DNA from: Parelaphostrongylus tenuis
Lineage: Eukaryota; Nematoda; Chromadorea; Rhabditida; Metastrongylidae
Assembly (NCBI GenBank): GCA_019055375.1
Contig: JAHQIW010007050.1
Coordinates: 1 to 64,000, forward strand
Direction of reading: 5' to 3'
DNA length: 64,000 nucleotides
Positions 11,640-23,027 of this stretch are shown here, one piece after another; position 1 is the first letter of the stretch; each line of letters begins with the position of its first letter. The notes under the pieces are model-generated. The model worked only from the letters and a program-made list of their open reading frames with translations, was not told the origin of the DNA and searched no databases. The position numbers and the translations under genes are program-made.

Positions 11640-11960
11640 TCAGAGGTTAAAAATGGGTGCTGATAAAGGAAAAGTACCAAAGCCTGTTATTGTTGATGCA
11701 AGTTCCTACTGTGATTTTCTCGCTTATTGGTTCAATTATTACCCCTGTTCGTATTATTAAGCTATCGTCGAAACTGCAAAGAAAGATGCTCAACCAGCAT
11801 TCCACGACGTTCAAGAAGAAGACGCAAAAACAAATGGAACACTAGAAGTACTGGGGTCCGCACAGTGTGAAAAGAACGTTGTGAAGACGGATCAACAAAG
11901 CCAAAAGATACATATGTGTGTATTTAAATTCATTGAGATGTATATTAAGGTTTAACTGTC
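11640..11960 (+). repeat. Dispersed repeat copy 3 with the best-preserved open frame
   Basis: From 11761 a frame stays open for about 60 codons and contains AQPAFHDVQEEDAKTNGTLE and then NVVKTDQQSQK. The same blocks occur in the copies at 505-780 and about 4740-4980. Immediately upstream, 11650-11710 reads GADKGKVPKPVIVDASS in a separate frame. It looks exon-like but I cannot assign it. The tRNA-like head of copies 1 and 2 is not seen here, so this copy is either 5'-truncated or a source-gene exon. Confidence 0.4.
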
Positions 11961-12530
11961 CAAGGTCGAGACTCACAATGTCAATACTCTCTGTGTGATA
12001 GGTTAACAAAAGACAAACAACAGACATTGAAGTAATCAAGCTTCCCTTCACACGTTATTCCAATTAATTCAGACGTATTTTGCTTAAAGATTGAATCTTT
12101 TCAACAAGAAAATTGTCCTTAACGTAGTAGAAAGTTATAACACTCGAGTTTGATGTTCCTTATCAGCTTACTGAGTAGTAAACTACCATTACTACAACAA
12201 AAGAATTACATCCAGTTTTTGAGCTTAGTGAAAAACGCATTTCATCAAATCAATATTATCGCTGCTAACAAAAACTTAATCAATGTGACTGGTCCATAAG
12301 AGCAGAAGAAGCAAAAATCACCATAGGAAGTAAAACTACCACACTGAAATCATTCGCATAATACAGTATAATCCAGAATGTCATCAGTTGTTTGAAATAT
12401 TTGAGAAAAAGTTAGAGCCTATATCCAATCGTCACTTCTTGAGGAAGGCGTCTCTTGCCTACTTCTCCGCGAATACCTGAATGCGTTATTTTCTTAAATG
12501 TAATCAAAATAACTGATCAAAAATGATCGA
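11960..12530. other. Spacer, nothing recognised
   Basis: AT-rich, no supported feature. Confidence 0.4.
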
Positions 12531-12900
12531 TTATGGCAACTCTTTGGGTACGGTAGACCCACGACTTTAGTCCCGTTCGAGTGGTTAGTGATGCCCGCCG
12601 TTGGGTTTGAGGTTACAGGTTCTCTCACGACGCTTCACTGCACTTCTTTTGGTGTTCTTTTTGGCGTCGATTAGGTTTGAAAGAAGATTCTTCTATAGGC
12701 TTCTAATACTGATAAATAATAATAATATTAATGTTATTTCAAGTGTAAATATGTTACATGCTAATATATTATATAAATATTGTTATAAGTTGCAGGACTG
12801 TTGATTGGTGTTAAATAAATGATATAATCAATCGCTTGTGTTGTGGTGTTACGATAACTAACACATAAGGTGTGGTATGGTGTGTTAGTGATATACTGCG
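12530..12900 (+). repeat. tRNA-like head fragment and piggyBac-arm-like sequence
   Basis: 12550-12640 has a tRNA-like A box (GAGTGGTTAGTGATGCC). It resembles, in inverse orientation, the tRNA-like patch at 23275-23370. 12745-12830 (AATATTGTTATAAGTTGCAG and following) resembles the outer part of the piggyBac palindrome near 3550-3620. Both are fragments. Confidence 0.35.
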
Positions 12901-13216
12901 ATTACATTGTAAACAAAATATAACACCAGAAAATATGTTGTGAAGCGTCGTGGTAGGGGATGGAACTAAGAAACTTCTTCTCGACGGCTGGCACCATCAA
13001 GCACCCGGCAGAATAGATTGCTCGCAGTCGCGCGCGGTTTGGTGGGGCTAGAGTCATGGATCTCTCGTACCTGAAGGTGGGAGCGTAAGTAGGAGTGCGA
13101 TTTAGCATAGTGAATCTATGTCTATTCAGTATTAAAGTACAAAGGTACTCACCACATTATAAGACAGCAGTAGTAGTAGACAGAGTAAGTTAAAGAAAAT
13201 GAGCTTAACCGTACGT
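12900..13216. other. Region downstream of SOD, nothing recognised
   Basis: Lies just 3' of the SOD stop codon on the minus strand. It presumably holds the 3' UTR, but I could not place a poly(A) site confidently. Confidence 0.35.
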
Positions 13217-15445
13217 CTAGACTAATTCAATGATTCCACAAGATACACGGCCTCCTGCGTTACCGGTTATGGCGCTCAACGGTGAGAGGCCACGATTGAG
13301 GTCGTCCCCAGCCTCATGAATGACGAGAGCTCGTCCAACCACACTATACTCTCCTGAGAGGCTTATCACAGTATCCATGATAAAAATCGGTGTATCAGCA
13401 CCCTGAAAAAGCCGACAAGAAATTGACGAGCACATGAAGTGAGATAAAATGTACGATTTCACGAGTGCAAAGCACTGACTGGTGATCAAATGAGCACAAA
13501 GTACTGATTGAGCATCGTAACATCGAATTATCCTGCTCTTGGCCTTTCAGTATTTCAAGTTGACCGTGGAATTTGTGCGATTTACATCGACATCTACGAA
13601 AAGACAGACAGTTCAATGTAGTTAGGTGGATGTTTTTTGACCCACGATTCATTCCACTCAACGATTTTCTTTATATGAACAGTCTTGAAGAAAAAATGAA
13701 ACCTCTATTTTATTACTTATGCGTTCAACATTGTACCAACTTCCGATTGGGCTTAGATACCCTCGTGCATCGAGGTGAATTGAGTTTTCTTCTGGAAGAG
13801 CGCTGGTGCAGACCTAATCAAATGTCTTTGTGTAGTACCAAACATATAGGTCTGAAACCATGCTTGCTCTGGCTTTCGATTGTCGCCTGAGATCGTTGAC
13901 AAGCATGATGCCGGAGATTAGTTCGTGAAAACTCGTATGACACGCTCAAACAAACTAGGCAAATACGAATAGGTTGTATAGATGTTCTGACGTATTGCCT
14001 GGGTAAATGATTTTTACGAACATTGTGCGAATTTGAGCTCGTCAGAAAGCTCGATTTTTTACTCATTGAACGACATATCATTTGCCTACACAGCCTTCAT
14101 AATGGAGCTGTCCAGGGAAGAAATTCATCTGTTTTGTATCTGTTGCTCCACTTCCACTACATCGAAGGATCGCGAGTTTTATCGCGAAATCTTCATGCTA
14201 CCCGGTTATGCGACTGAATTGTCTTGATGTAGAAGGAGACTACTTCGACTATTAATTTGTTTTTTGTTTGAACTCAGTTGGTGTGTAAATCATTTTTCGT
14301 TGCATTTTGAAAATACGGCAGAAGTTTTTCTACAACACTATTAGTTGGGATAATCAGTGTGGTGACGTGTTAATATCGAATGATCTCGCGCACGGTCCTT
14401 CACTGTTTTATAGTCCCGTATAGTTGGCCTCTACTATCTCCTATAAGATAGCTGTGTTCCGAAGCTATTGTTGGCCGAATTCTGTTGTGGACAACCATTG
14501 CTTTATTTTGCCAAAGAAACCTTTCAAATCGATCACTGTTTGGATTAAGACATGGCTAAATTTAGCGAATGTATTAAAATATATGAAGGGACCAAAAAAT
14601 ATCGTTGAAATTCTACAATAGACCAAATTTCAAAGGCGCAATACTTGTCACTCATTAACCATACTAGCACCTAAGGTGGTTAGATTTTGTGCGTAGAGGT
14701 TCGATTTTGTGCGTACAGTTCTTACCAATGTGATGATATTTCCAAGATCGCCGACGTGCCGAACTGCATCAGTAGGTGCTCCGTGAGCCATGCTGAAAGG
14801 ATTGTAATGACCACCAGCGGCTAGACATCCCATACCTACATTGCCATTCTCATGAACATGAAATCCATGAAGACCCGGAGTTAGTCCCGACACACTGCCG
14901 GTAATCTGAATTCTCGACTAGATTCACTGCAGGAACATTTTGCGGGTAAATGGGAAAATGATGGCTGACCGTGACTACATTTCCTATCTGTAGAAATTCA
15001 ACGAAACCAATCACACCACTGGCAGGACTAGCCGTATTATCAGCTCTAAGCATAGTTGCACGAGCTCTCAACACCAATGGACCTGTGGATGACATAAATT
15101 TGATAATTTCTTAAAATGCTAAAGTGATAAGTTTTGGAAGCGATACACAGATGTTGTAGTTTTTGTACTTAATTCTGTCACAATTCATATTGCCATCCAC
15201 TCAAAATATCTCTTATTTGACGAGGTTCCCCAGTCAAGTCAAAATTGTAAATCATTCTATAAAGATTTTAAAAGATCTATATGTACCAAATATCATTCAT
15301 CAATAAATAACAAGGTACCGAACTACCATGCAGTTGCTTTGAAACAAAAGTCTCTGCATACGGTACCTCCTGCGAAGCAGCACTGAACAACTGGAACGTG
15401 AACGACTCCGAGAATAGCAGAGATGGACACAATTCGCAGCAACAT
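13217..15445 (-). CDS. sod-4: Secreted Cu/Zn superoxide dismutase, four exons
   Basis: Converts superoxide to hydrogen peroxide and oxygen. Exons on the minus strand are 15445-15367, 15082-14970, 14905-14726 and 13402-13217. Phases agree and total 185 codons plus stop. Residues 1-25 form a hydrophobic signal peptide (start [15 protein letters not shown]), so the mature enzyme is secreted or extracellular, as for C. elegans SOD-4. Metal ligands are all present: His80, His82, His97 and His153 for copper; His97, His105, His114 and Asp117 for zinc. The motifs are [15 protein letters not shown] and RHVGDLGN. Disulfide cysteines are 91 and 179, and active-site Arg is 176 in [10 protein letters not shown]. 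Intron 2 is only 64 bp; intron 3 is 1.3 kb. The start could lie upstream in the same frame (Met at 15541), but the chosen Met gives a standard signal peptide. Family assignment is secure; orthology to sod-4 is inferred from the signal peptide. Confidence 0.9.
13403..14725 (-). other. SOD intron 3
   Basis: Starts GTAAGA and ends TTTTTCAG on the minus strand. Short open frames inside (for example 13573-13890 plus) show no recognisable protein. No repeat of the main families is evident. Confidence 0.75.
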
Positions 15446-16080
15446 TGTCAGAAAGGTGGCGAGTGACGACGAACACTGACACTCAGTGATTGCATGATAA
15501 AACAAACCGGTTGTATTTTTATAGAATCCAAAATTCTTCAACTCATAGAACGGTTAATTGATTTGTCTTAAAAATATTTTACAAGGTTAGAGTCATAAAT
15601 AACTGTTAAGAAACATCTACAATTGGTTTCAAACTGGCACTGTCGACGACTCTCACTTTAGAATTACGAAAAATCATAGACGCAGCAGAGAGGTGTTTTT
15701 TATCAGTTGCGCGATTATAGTGCAAAATTTTTACAAAAAACTTTCCAGCTTTAAAAGGGCTCATTATCAAGTTAGAGTGGCACGGATATGGACGGATCGA
15801 TCCAACATCACTGTGGTATCTATCATTGTACGGTTCGTCACTGCAATCCAATAAGAAAAGATCACTTCACGTGGGATTATGAGTAGTATTTCTCTTCGAA
15901 AACAATTATTAGTTCGGTTACTTCTTGCCAAAATTTTTTGAATATATCATCCGTGAGAAAAGTGCCTTTTTTTGTTTCTCAGTTTTGTCAAGAAACTGTT
16001 TTACACAGTTATTCACATTTGCCTTTACTATGTTCAGATTCGGCATCACGAGTAGCAAGCATCATGGATGTTACCTGTAT
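15446..16080. other. Upstream of SOD, presumed promoter region
   Basis: No exon recognised. It should contain the SOD 5' UTR and promoter, but I cannot point to a specific element or an AG spliced-leader acceptor next to the chosen start. Confidence 0.4.
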
Positions 16081-16082
16081 AT

Positions 16083-16385
16083 GGGGCGCGTGTGGCAGAG
16101 TGGTTAGAGATGCCCTGAGACACACACATGGCCGATGGTTTGGTCCTCTGCTCAACGTTCACCAAGCCTCCCATCCCTTCGGGTTGATGATTTGATACCG
16201 CACTTGTCTGCGAGAATAGCAGTATGCCCTGATACACCAACAGGCCACCTCAAATCGTTGGAAAGGCTGGGTATGAATCCAATCACCTCTGACGATGCTT
16301 GACGGAGTTGAATGCATAGGGTATTTCTTAAGATTGGTCAGCTCCGAAAGCCTTACCTTTTGTCCTATCTTTTATATTATGTGTC
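16083..16385 (+). repeat. tRNA-derived SINE family 1, diverged copy
   Basis: The head GGGCGCGTGTGGCAGAGTGG with TTAGAGATGCC forms an A box. The body then follows the same order as the 21327 copy: CACCAAGCC, CGGGTTG, GAATGCA, and the tail 'GCTCCGAAAGC'. It is the most diverged of the near-full-length copies. Confidence 0.7.
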
Positions 16386-17849
16386 CTATCAATTTATCAC
16401 CAGAAAAGTTGTGCTGATTTTATAGAACAATGAGTTAGTAATTTTTTCACGTTGTAACAAAAGTCTGAATGACACACTCGTCACATAGTATGCAAGAATG
16501 AATGATTATTGAGTGAAATAATGAAAGGAGAATATTGAAGCATTAGTGAAATGCATCGAATTGAACTCTCGCATGGCTACCATCAATAAACCGAAATTGT
16601 CATAGAAACATGCTAGAAAAAGTGAAGAGAATAATCAAATGTATGAACGGCGCCTTTTGGGAGCAAATGACGACGATTTGATTCGACGTTCTCTTATCAC
16701 TTCCAAAAGACCTTTAAACAAGACATTTTCTTCTTTATACTCAAAGTAAAAGAGGTCGCAGTGAAGGATTTTATAAATCTTAGAGAACTATAAAACAATG
16801 GTTAAAGTCGCCAGAATGAGTTTTTCTTATTTAATTCGCCACTAAACACTTTCGTCTTGTATCACTATTTTTTATACAAAAGCCAACCATAAATAAACGG
16901 AACTATACATAACTGAAAAAAGAACGGTATTCAAGCAATTCATTTGAACATTTCGATGACTGCGTAAATGACTGGCTGACCGGTGTTGCCTGTTGTCAAA
17001 CCCAGTTCCCGTGACACCGAGGCTTAGGTCGCCCTTCATCACGTGAAATGAACAAAAGCTCATCCAATCACTTTTTGTGGTCCGTTGAGTCTCGTCACGA
17101 CTTTAATTTTTCTACCAGACAAGTCTAATGCTAATTTTCTGAAGCAAAAGGCATGATATCTTGTTTGGTACAAAGCATAAATCGCACTAACAGCCATGCA
17201 TGCGGCTCTATTTACTATTCATATGTCATGAGTAGGATTAACCCTTTGACTTTCGATTTGATATATTGCCTGCCACGTAACGCGTTTGCCGAGTGAGCGG
17301 GGTGCTATTCAATCAAAACGTGATAATTTTACAATGAAATGTAGATTTTTATTGCCATTGAAGACGATTTTACTGTTAGTAAGTGTTAGAATATGAATGA
17401 AAAGACCTCAGTAAGGTTGTAGTAGAACGAGCGCCGATGGCAGCTGGTTGAGACTTATATCAGTAGATCAGAATCCTTCTGGTCCGCTATCAGCTTTCGA
17501 TGGATATCTTCCTCCACTTACAAAAAGAAATATCATACAATATAAGCCAAATCTTTGCAGACTATTGTAATGCTGCCAATAGTAGAAGTTATAAGAGGAA
17601 CAAGCGTCAAGAAAATATTCTGATCGAGCGATTTTATTATGTCTGCAGATGAGGAATAAGAATCTTGCTCAAGCGCTTGCTGAGAATCAGCGACGATGAG
17701 GAGGTCGGTGACGAAGTCGATACCTCTAAAGGTAATGACTTCGACTATCAAAAACGACATTAATTGCAGAAAATTATAATTTGGAAGATGAGGAGATAAT
17801 CGGCAAGAAATCGAGGAAAATGTTGAAAGTTAGAGTCCTATTCTTTGAC
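16386..17849. other. Spacer, nothing recognised
   Basis: Open frames at 16872-17063 and 17533-17760 (minus) lack splice signals and homology. Otherwise quiet AT-rich DNA. Confidence 0.4.
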
Positions 17850-17960
17850 AGTTTCTTCTGTTTAGCCGTTCCGAGGTGTTACTGATGTTACTTATTGAAT
17901 ATTAGCGAAGCATACAACAATACAGTCAGTAATGCAGCTTGAATACACAATATTCGAGGT

Positions 17961-17995
17961 GGCTAACGTTTCGGCGGGTCGCCTTCATCAGAGCC
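17961..17995 (-). ncRNA. Variant hammerhead-like motif at Penelope 3' end, left arm
   Basis: Minus strand, in order: GGCT (stem I), CTGATGA (core), one extra A, GGCG, loop ACC, CGCC (stem II), GAAA (core), CGTT (almost no stem III), AGCC (stem I partner). Small hammerhead variants with reduced stem III, acting as dimers, are described for Penelope-like elements. The extra A before stem II is atypical, so activity is uncertain. Confidence 0.6.
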
Positions 17996-18166
17996 TGGAA
18001 AGATCAAATTGATCCACAACTCACTAAGCCAAAAACCTCCATGACCCTAGCAGAAAACGTTAGAGATGTGTTTTTGAATCGCATAGTAAAAGCTTCATTT
18101 TAAAACACTCACCGTTTTTTGATATTTGGGTCTATCAATTATTAATTGAAGACAAGCCGCTTAAGG

Positions 18167-18775
18167 TCAGTGCATCAGTGGGCTGTGCCTCACTCGGGCC
18201 GGAAAAATCAGCCTGAGGTATGGTTCGAGGTCACGCGTAATTATGAGGCACTCCTCTTTTCGGTTCATTTTCGGACCTTTGTTATGTATCCAAAATGCTT
18301 CTAATGTTTTACGCGCAGATGTTCTTGATTCCTGTGCGAGGATCGTTTTTTTGACGCCGAACATTACTCCTGCATATTTTTGGTCCCTATGCGTGCCTTG
18401 TGGAGTTTTTGAATCACAGTTGCGTAACCCAGCTAGGTGCTCTTTTACACGAAGGAATAGTGGTCTACCCGTTTCGCCAATGTACACATCGCCGCATATC
18501 TCGCAAGAGATTAGGTAAATTATACCCGATCTCATACAGTCGCCGTCTCTGCCGTTCGGACAAACTTTGCAATCATTGGTTTCGCAGAGGCGGTCATACA
18601 ATCGGTTGCGGACTAATTGACGCTTTAGTGTTTTTGGGGGTATTTCAACTATTGCTACCGAATTATCCAAACCTGCTCTTTTTAAGCATCGTTTGATAGC
18701 TGTACTTATTTCGTTAGAGATAAAAGGCAGGAGGAAAGGAACCTTATTTTCGCCAGACTTATCGTTTGGGAGCAT
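18167..18775 (-). CDS. Penelope-like GIY-YIG endonuclease domain, left arm
   Basis: A 202-codon frame whose upstream part stays open to the palindrome centre, so the Met at 18775 is probably internal. Residues about 60-90 hold a Cys cluster (CETNDCKVCPNGRDGDC) and then the hallmark IIYLISCEICGDVYIGETGR. This contains the GIY-type and YIG motifs and the conserved Arg of the nuclease fold, followed by RVKEHLAGL with the helix His/Glu region. In Penelope-like elements this domain nicks target DNA to prime reverse transcription in the nucleus. The reverse transcriptase that should precede it is absent here, so the protein is partial. Identification of the domain is secure. Confidence 0.88.
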   Translation of the reverse strand: MLPNDKSGENKVPFLLPFISNEISTAIKRCLKRAGLDNSVAIVEIPPKTLKRQLVRNRLYDRLCETNDCKVCPNGRDGDCMRSGIIYLISCEICGDVYIGETGRPLFLRVKEHLAGLRNCDSKTPQGTHRDQKYAGVMFGVKKTILAQESRTSARKTLEAFWIHNKGPKMNRKEECLIITRDLEPYLRLIFPARVRHSPLMH

Positions 18776-18991
18776 AGAATTTCCTCTGAATCTAATCTGA
18801 GAAGCTCCTACCGTATCGTAGCCATTAGAGATGGCTATTTTTTCGCGCCAAGCTTAAGGATTCTACCTTGTGTTCTTTCCCTGTGCACACATTTGACGCT
18901 GTTCGGAATCCTTAAGCTTGGCGCGAAAAAATAGCCATCTCTAATGGCTACGATACGGTAGGAGCTTCTCAGATTAGATTCAGAGGAAATT

Positions 18992-19601
18992 CTATGCTCC
19001 CAAACGATAAGTCTGGCGAAAATAAGGTTCCTTTCCTCCTGCCTTTTATCTCTAACGAAATAAGTACAGCTATCAAACGATGCTTAAAAAGAGCAGGTTT
19101 GGATAATTCGGTAGCAATAGTTGAAATACCCCAAAAACACTAAAGCGTCAATTAGTCCGCAACCGATTGTATGACCGCCTCTGCGAAACCAATGATTGCA
19201 AAGTTTGTCCGAACGGCAGAGACGGCGACTGTATGAGATCGGGTATAATTTACCTAATCTCTTGCGAGATATGCGGCGATGAGCACATTGGCGAAACGGG
19301 TAGACCGCTATTCTTCCGTGTAAAAGAGCACCTAGCTGGGTTACGCAACTGTGATTCAAAAACTCCACAAGGCACGCATAGGGACCAAAAATATGCAGGA
19401 GTAATGTTCGGCGTCAAAAAAACGATCCTCGCACAGGAATCAAGAACATCTGCGCGTAAAACATTAGAAGCATTTTGGATACATAACAAAGGTCCGAAAA
19501 TGAACCGAAAAGAGGAGTGCCTCATAATTACGCGTGACCTCGAACCATACCTCAGGCTGATTTTTCCGGCCCGAGTGAGGCACAGCCCAGTGATGCACTG
19601 A
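18992..19601 (+). pseudogene. Penelope-like GIY-YIG endonuclease domain, right arm, frameshifted
   Basis: Mirror copy of the left-arm frame. A C run near 19130 has four C's where the left arm has five. This shifts the frame and introduces a stop just after VEIPQK. Downstream from 19167 the frame is open for 144 codons and retains the Cys cluster and IGETGR. It carries DEHIGETGRPLFF where the left arm has DVYIGETGRPLFL, so the first Tyr of the YIG motif is replaced by His. This copy is unlikely to encode an active nuclease. Confidence 0.85.
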
Positions 19602-19772
19602 CCTTAAGCGGCTTGTCTTCAATTAATAATTGATAGACCCAAATATCAAAAAACGGTGAGTGTTTTAAAATGTAGCTTTTACTATGCGATTCAAAAACAC
19701 ATCTCTAACGTTTTCTGCTAGGGTCATGGAGGTTTTTGGCTTAGTGAGTTGTGGATCAATTTGATCTTTCCA

Positions 19773-19807
19773 GGCTCTGATGAAGGCGACCCGCCGAAAC
19801 GTTAGCC
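19773..19807 (+). ncRNA. Variant hammerhead-like motif at Penelope 3' end, right arm
   Basis: Exact mirror of the left-arm motif, on the plus strand, about 170 bp after the GIY-YIG stop codon. All core bases of CTGATGA and GAAA are present, and the 4-bp stem I (GGCT with AGCC) and stem II (GGCG with CGCC) pair perfectly. Confidence 0.6.
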
Positions 19808-19918
19808 ACCTCGAATATTGTGTATTCAAGCTGCATTACTGACTGTATTGTTGTATGCTTCGCTAATATTCAAGAAATAACATCAGTAACACCTCGGAAC
19901 GGCTAAACAGAAGAAACT

Positions 19919-21320
19919 ATTCATTTATTCAAACTATGCCGAGGTTAATAGATAGTCGGTCTTGGGATTTATTCTTTGATAAGTGACGTGAATGTGTTGA
20001 AGACGATGTAATGATCACATATGAGCCAGCTGACTTCTACCAACTATTCATGGCGATATTGGGGAGTTGGTTGTAGAACAAGTAAATATTTAGGTGTCTC
20101 ATAATTTCTTTCACATTTGCATAATTTTGCTAGACCAACTATTATGTGTTTGAATAAGTCATTATAACAACAAATTAACCGCCATTATGACATTGATACG
20201 CAACCGTTTAATGGGCAGAGATTGGATTCCTACTTCTAGAGAGAACAAGGCAGGCGATCAAAGAAGTCAAGGAGGTGACTTTTGAGCTGGTTGAAGTCCT
20301 CAGTTTTTTTTCTCCTGCTTCAAGACGCGGAAGAGACTATAATCCAAATGGACTAATATCAGAGCTACGCGGTGGGTGTATTATTGGTTGATACCAGTTT
20401 CTTCAAAGTTGACGAGCAACTTTGCAATTTGTGATCGATCAATGCATGAGGTTTTCATGACACCACTTTGCGGTAATCCATTTCATTCAAATGGCGAGCG
20501 GTGGTGCTGTGGCCGTATCCAAGTGTCTACCCAAGCTATTAGAACATACTCCAACATACCGCAGCCTTTTGGTGTGGGAAAGCCCTAGACCTACGTGGAG
20601 CAGAGGAACGCTGAGTAGGGACCTCCGCCTTCGCAGAGCTAATGCCGTTCATCGATTTCATATCATTTGAGTACCGTCCAACTTCCACACCTCAAATAAT
20701 CAAAACGAAGGATAGACCTTCGAAGTCATGAGTCATGAGCATTTTGCCGACAATTCGGAGTACCAAAAAGAGCCATCGAGCTGCGTTCTTAAAAGGTCCT
20801 CATCAAGCCATTCAAAATCTAGATATTGTTTCAAATGTTTAAGAAAACTGTCAAGGGATAGAAGAGCACTACTAAGTAAAATCAGCTTGCATATTCTCTA
20901 CAAAGAAAGCTAATGACTCCATCTAAATTGTACAGGAACGGCTTAACACGTCTATCTCAGACTTCAGAGGCAATCGATTTGACCATTATTTAGCGGCTTT
21001 GCCTCACTGAGCTTGATACTGAGGTTAGTGAAAGTTGAAAATATGTTCATTTTCCACGGATGTGACTTACCTATTGAAAAATACGGGTTGTTAGGACGCA
21101 TAGACGCTCTTTTTTCTAAAAGTACTTCCATAGAGTTATCCCCAGTAATATGTTATCTTTCGTGGCGATGACGAGTTCTCATCACATCTGAGCTATACCA
21201 TGTAACAGTCAACAAAACCCTTTCTAAACTACAAACAACGGGTCAACTATTTTGAGAGGGAAGCTGTATTTTTCTCTTCATTTTTAATCCACACATAGGC
21301 AAATTTACTAATTATCTAAT
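19919..21320. other. Spacer flanking the Penelope palindrome
   Basis: 19936-19965 (AGATAGTCGGTCTTGGG) matches the decayed Penelope remnant at 5370-5405 in reverse complement, so the element or its usual flank extends slightly beyond the palindrome. The rest has no supported feature. Confidence 0.45.
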
Positions 21321-21326
21321 TCAGTA

Positions 21327-21632
21327 GAGCGCATGTGGCACAGTGGTTAGAGATGCTCTGCGTCGCACATGAGGTCAATGGTTCGATCTCGCGCTCATGG
21401 CTCACCAAGCCATCCATTCCTCCGGGGTCGGTAAATTGGTACCAGACAGGTCTTAGACTTGTCTGGGAGGATAAGCAGCACTGACTCGGTTCAGCGGAAG
21501 GCCATCGCGAGTCATTGTAAAGGCCAGATATGCATTCACTTACCTCAAACGAAGTAAAAATTGAAGTCGAATGCATGGCGCATGTCTCAGGATTGATCAA
21601 CGCCGAGAGCTTTGTCCTTTCCTGTCTAATTC
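21327..21632 (+). repeat. tRNA-derived SINE family 1, well-preserved copy
   Basis: The A box lies in GCGCATGTGGCACAGTGG with TTAGAGATG, and the B box is GGTTCGATCTC. The body includes CACCAAGCCATCCATTCC, CGGGGTCGGTAAATTGG, GGAGGATAAGCAGCACTG and the tail CGCCGAGAGCTTTGTCC. The two RNA polymerase III boxes and the roughly 300-bp length mark a tRNA-derived SINE. Confidence 0.8.
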
Positions 21633-22290
21633 ATTGCAAAAATTTCCATCTATCAAGCTGTTGAATAACTACTAGTAGTCTACTGAAAAGGCACGAATTA
21701 CTTTGATTGTGAGGAGTACAAATTTTGCGCAACAAAGGCAAGTTGCTGATCAGTGGTAACCCATGAATAAAGGTAAATTGCTGTTGATCAATAGTGTTTG
21801 TATTAGTTGCTGCTTGTTGTATAAATTTTTGAGCAAGAGAAATGATAGGTTACGGTCAGAACTGTACATCTTTTCTAAAGTATTCCGTGAATTGACAAAC
21901 GCGAACTCTATGAAGGTTAATTCGTACATATAGTACTAAAAACTCCTTCATATAAAACTTTTTGGAGCGCGAACATTGCAGAAAATTTTTCATCCATCAA
22001 CAATGTCACAAATCAGCAGAAAGAAATGTGAAAAATGAGTTGGACATGTGTTCTTATTCCACTGATATGGCATTTTGAAAAACAGAAAGATACGAGGACA
22101 TGTGAAAGACCTTTGAACATAAATATGTGTATAGAAGGCAAGAATGCTTTATTTTGTTGCAGCCATAAAGATTTTCGAGACATTGACTTTCTTTTTATTT
22201 TAATAAAACTTTTATAGAAGTCTTTTCTTTAACATTCCATCATTTAATTGGGATAATGTCTTCTTGAAACTACTGCGACGGTCTTTCCAG
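21633..22290. other. Spacer, nothing recognised
   Basis: No supported exon or repeat. Confidence 0.4.
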
Positions 22291-22299
22291 AAATAGCCG

Positions 22300-22910
22300 G
22301 TAATACGGTAATACAGCCGGCAAATGTGTGAATCTCGATCTTATTATCCCTGCTACACTGCAATGAAACGGCCTTTCCAAAAAGCACAGCCTTCGAATTG
22401 TTGAAACTTACGCTATCAAGTGAATAATAATAGTCTAAAGAAAGAGCTCTGTCTGGTGAGATGTAAACACAATTTTTTCCTCCTAAAGTGTTATTTAGAG
22501 AGCTTTCGCAAAAAGCAAACACACTTTAGTTCTTCGAGACATTCGCTATCGAAAGAGTACTAGCACTCTAAGGAATGAGTTTTGTTTTGTCCAGCGAAAT
22601 AGAAGAGAGATGGCAAAAAAAGCGTGATCGTGTGAAACATGATTTTATTTCGAATTTTACAGCGTTATAAAAAGATATTTTGGATAACCGATCACGTATT
22701 GCTATATCCAGATATTCAAGCTTTCGAATGATTGCTAACACTCTTATGAAAAAATCTTGTCCACCGAATAAGGTTGAATGTCCATTTGTCTCCGGATAAC
22801 CGAAAAGAACCCAACTGATAGCACGCGTCCCGAAAGGGTTGAGGTGGGGCTTTGCCACCCGTTCGACGTCAAAATTTTGCATATCACTCAGCATTATTGG
22901 TAATCATTTG
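22300..22910. repeat. FB1 foldback copy
   Basis: Contains CTGCTACACTGCAATGAAAC and, further on, TAACACTCTTATGAAAAAAT and CTTGTCCACCG. The same blocks form the outer arms of the 845-4300 palindrome. The end near 22860-22900 (AATTTTGCATATCACTCAGC) resembles the FB2-type terminus. Non-coding. Confidence 0.55.
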
Positions 22911-23027
22911 ATATTCCTTCTCTTTGACAAGTGCCTGATACCACTAGGATGGCCTACTTCAGCGACGCGAAGACGATGAGGCTAGACCTCATCGACGTCG
23001 AGACTCCATGTTCTTCTACTCCATTTC

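Larger units (their letters stand above)
17850..19918. mobile_element. Palindrome of two Penelope-like element 3' ends
   Basis: Arms 17850-18863 and 18906-19918 are near-identical reverse complements of about 1,014 bp around a 42-bp spacer (18864-18905). Each arm holds the C-terminal GIY-YIG endonuclease part of a Penelope-like retroelement, reading outward from the centre, followed by a 3' non-coding tail. Neither arm contains the reverse transcriptase domain, so both are 5'-truncated at the centre, at GGATTC in the left arm. The few differences include a one-base change in a C run that breaks the right arm's frame. The near identity implies a recent origin, unless it is an assembly artefact. 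Confidence 0.9.

Noticed and set aside
18243..18696. Plus-strand frames opposite the endonuclease
   Set aside because: Antisense shadows of the GIY-YIG frame in the left arm; the mirror frames at 19084-19525 are the same.
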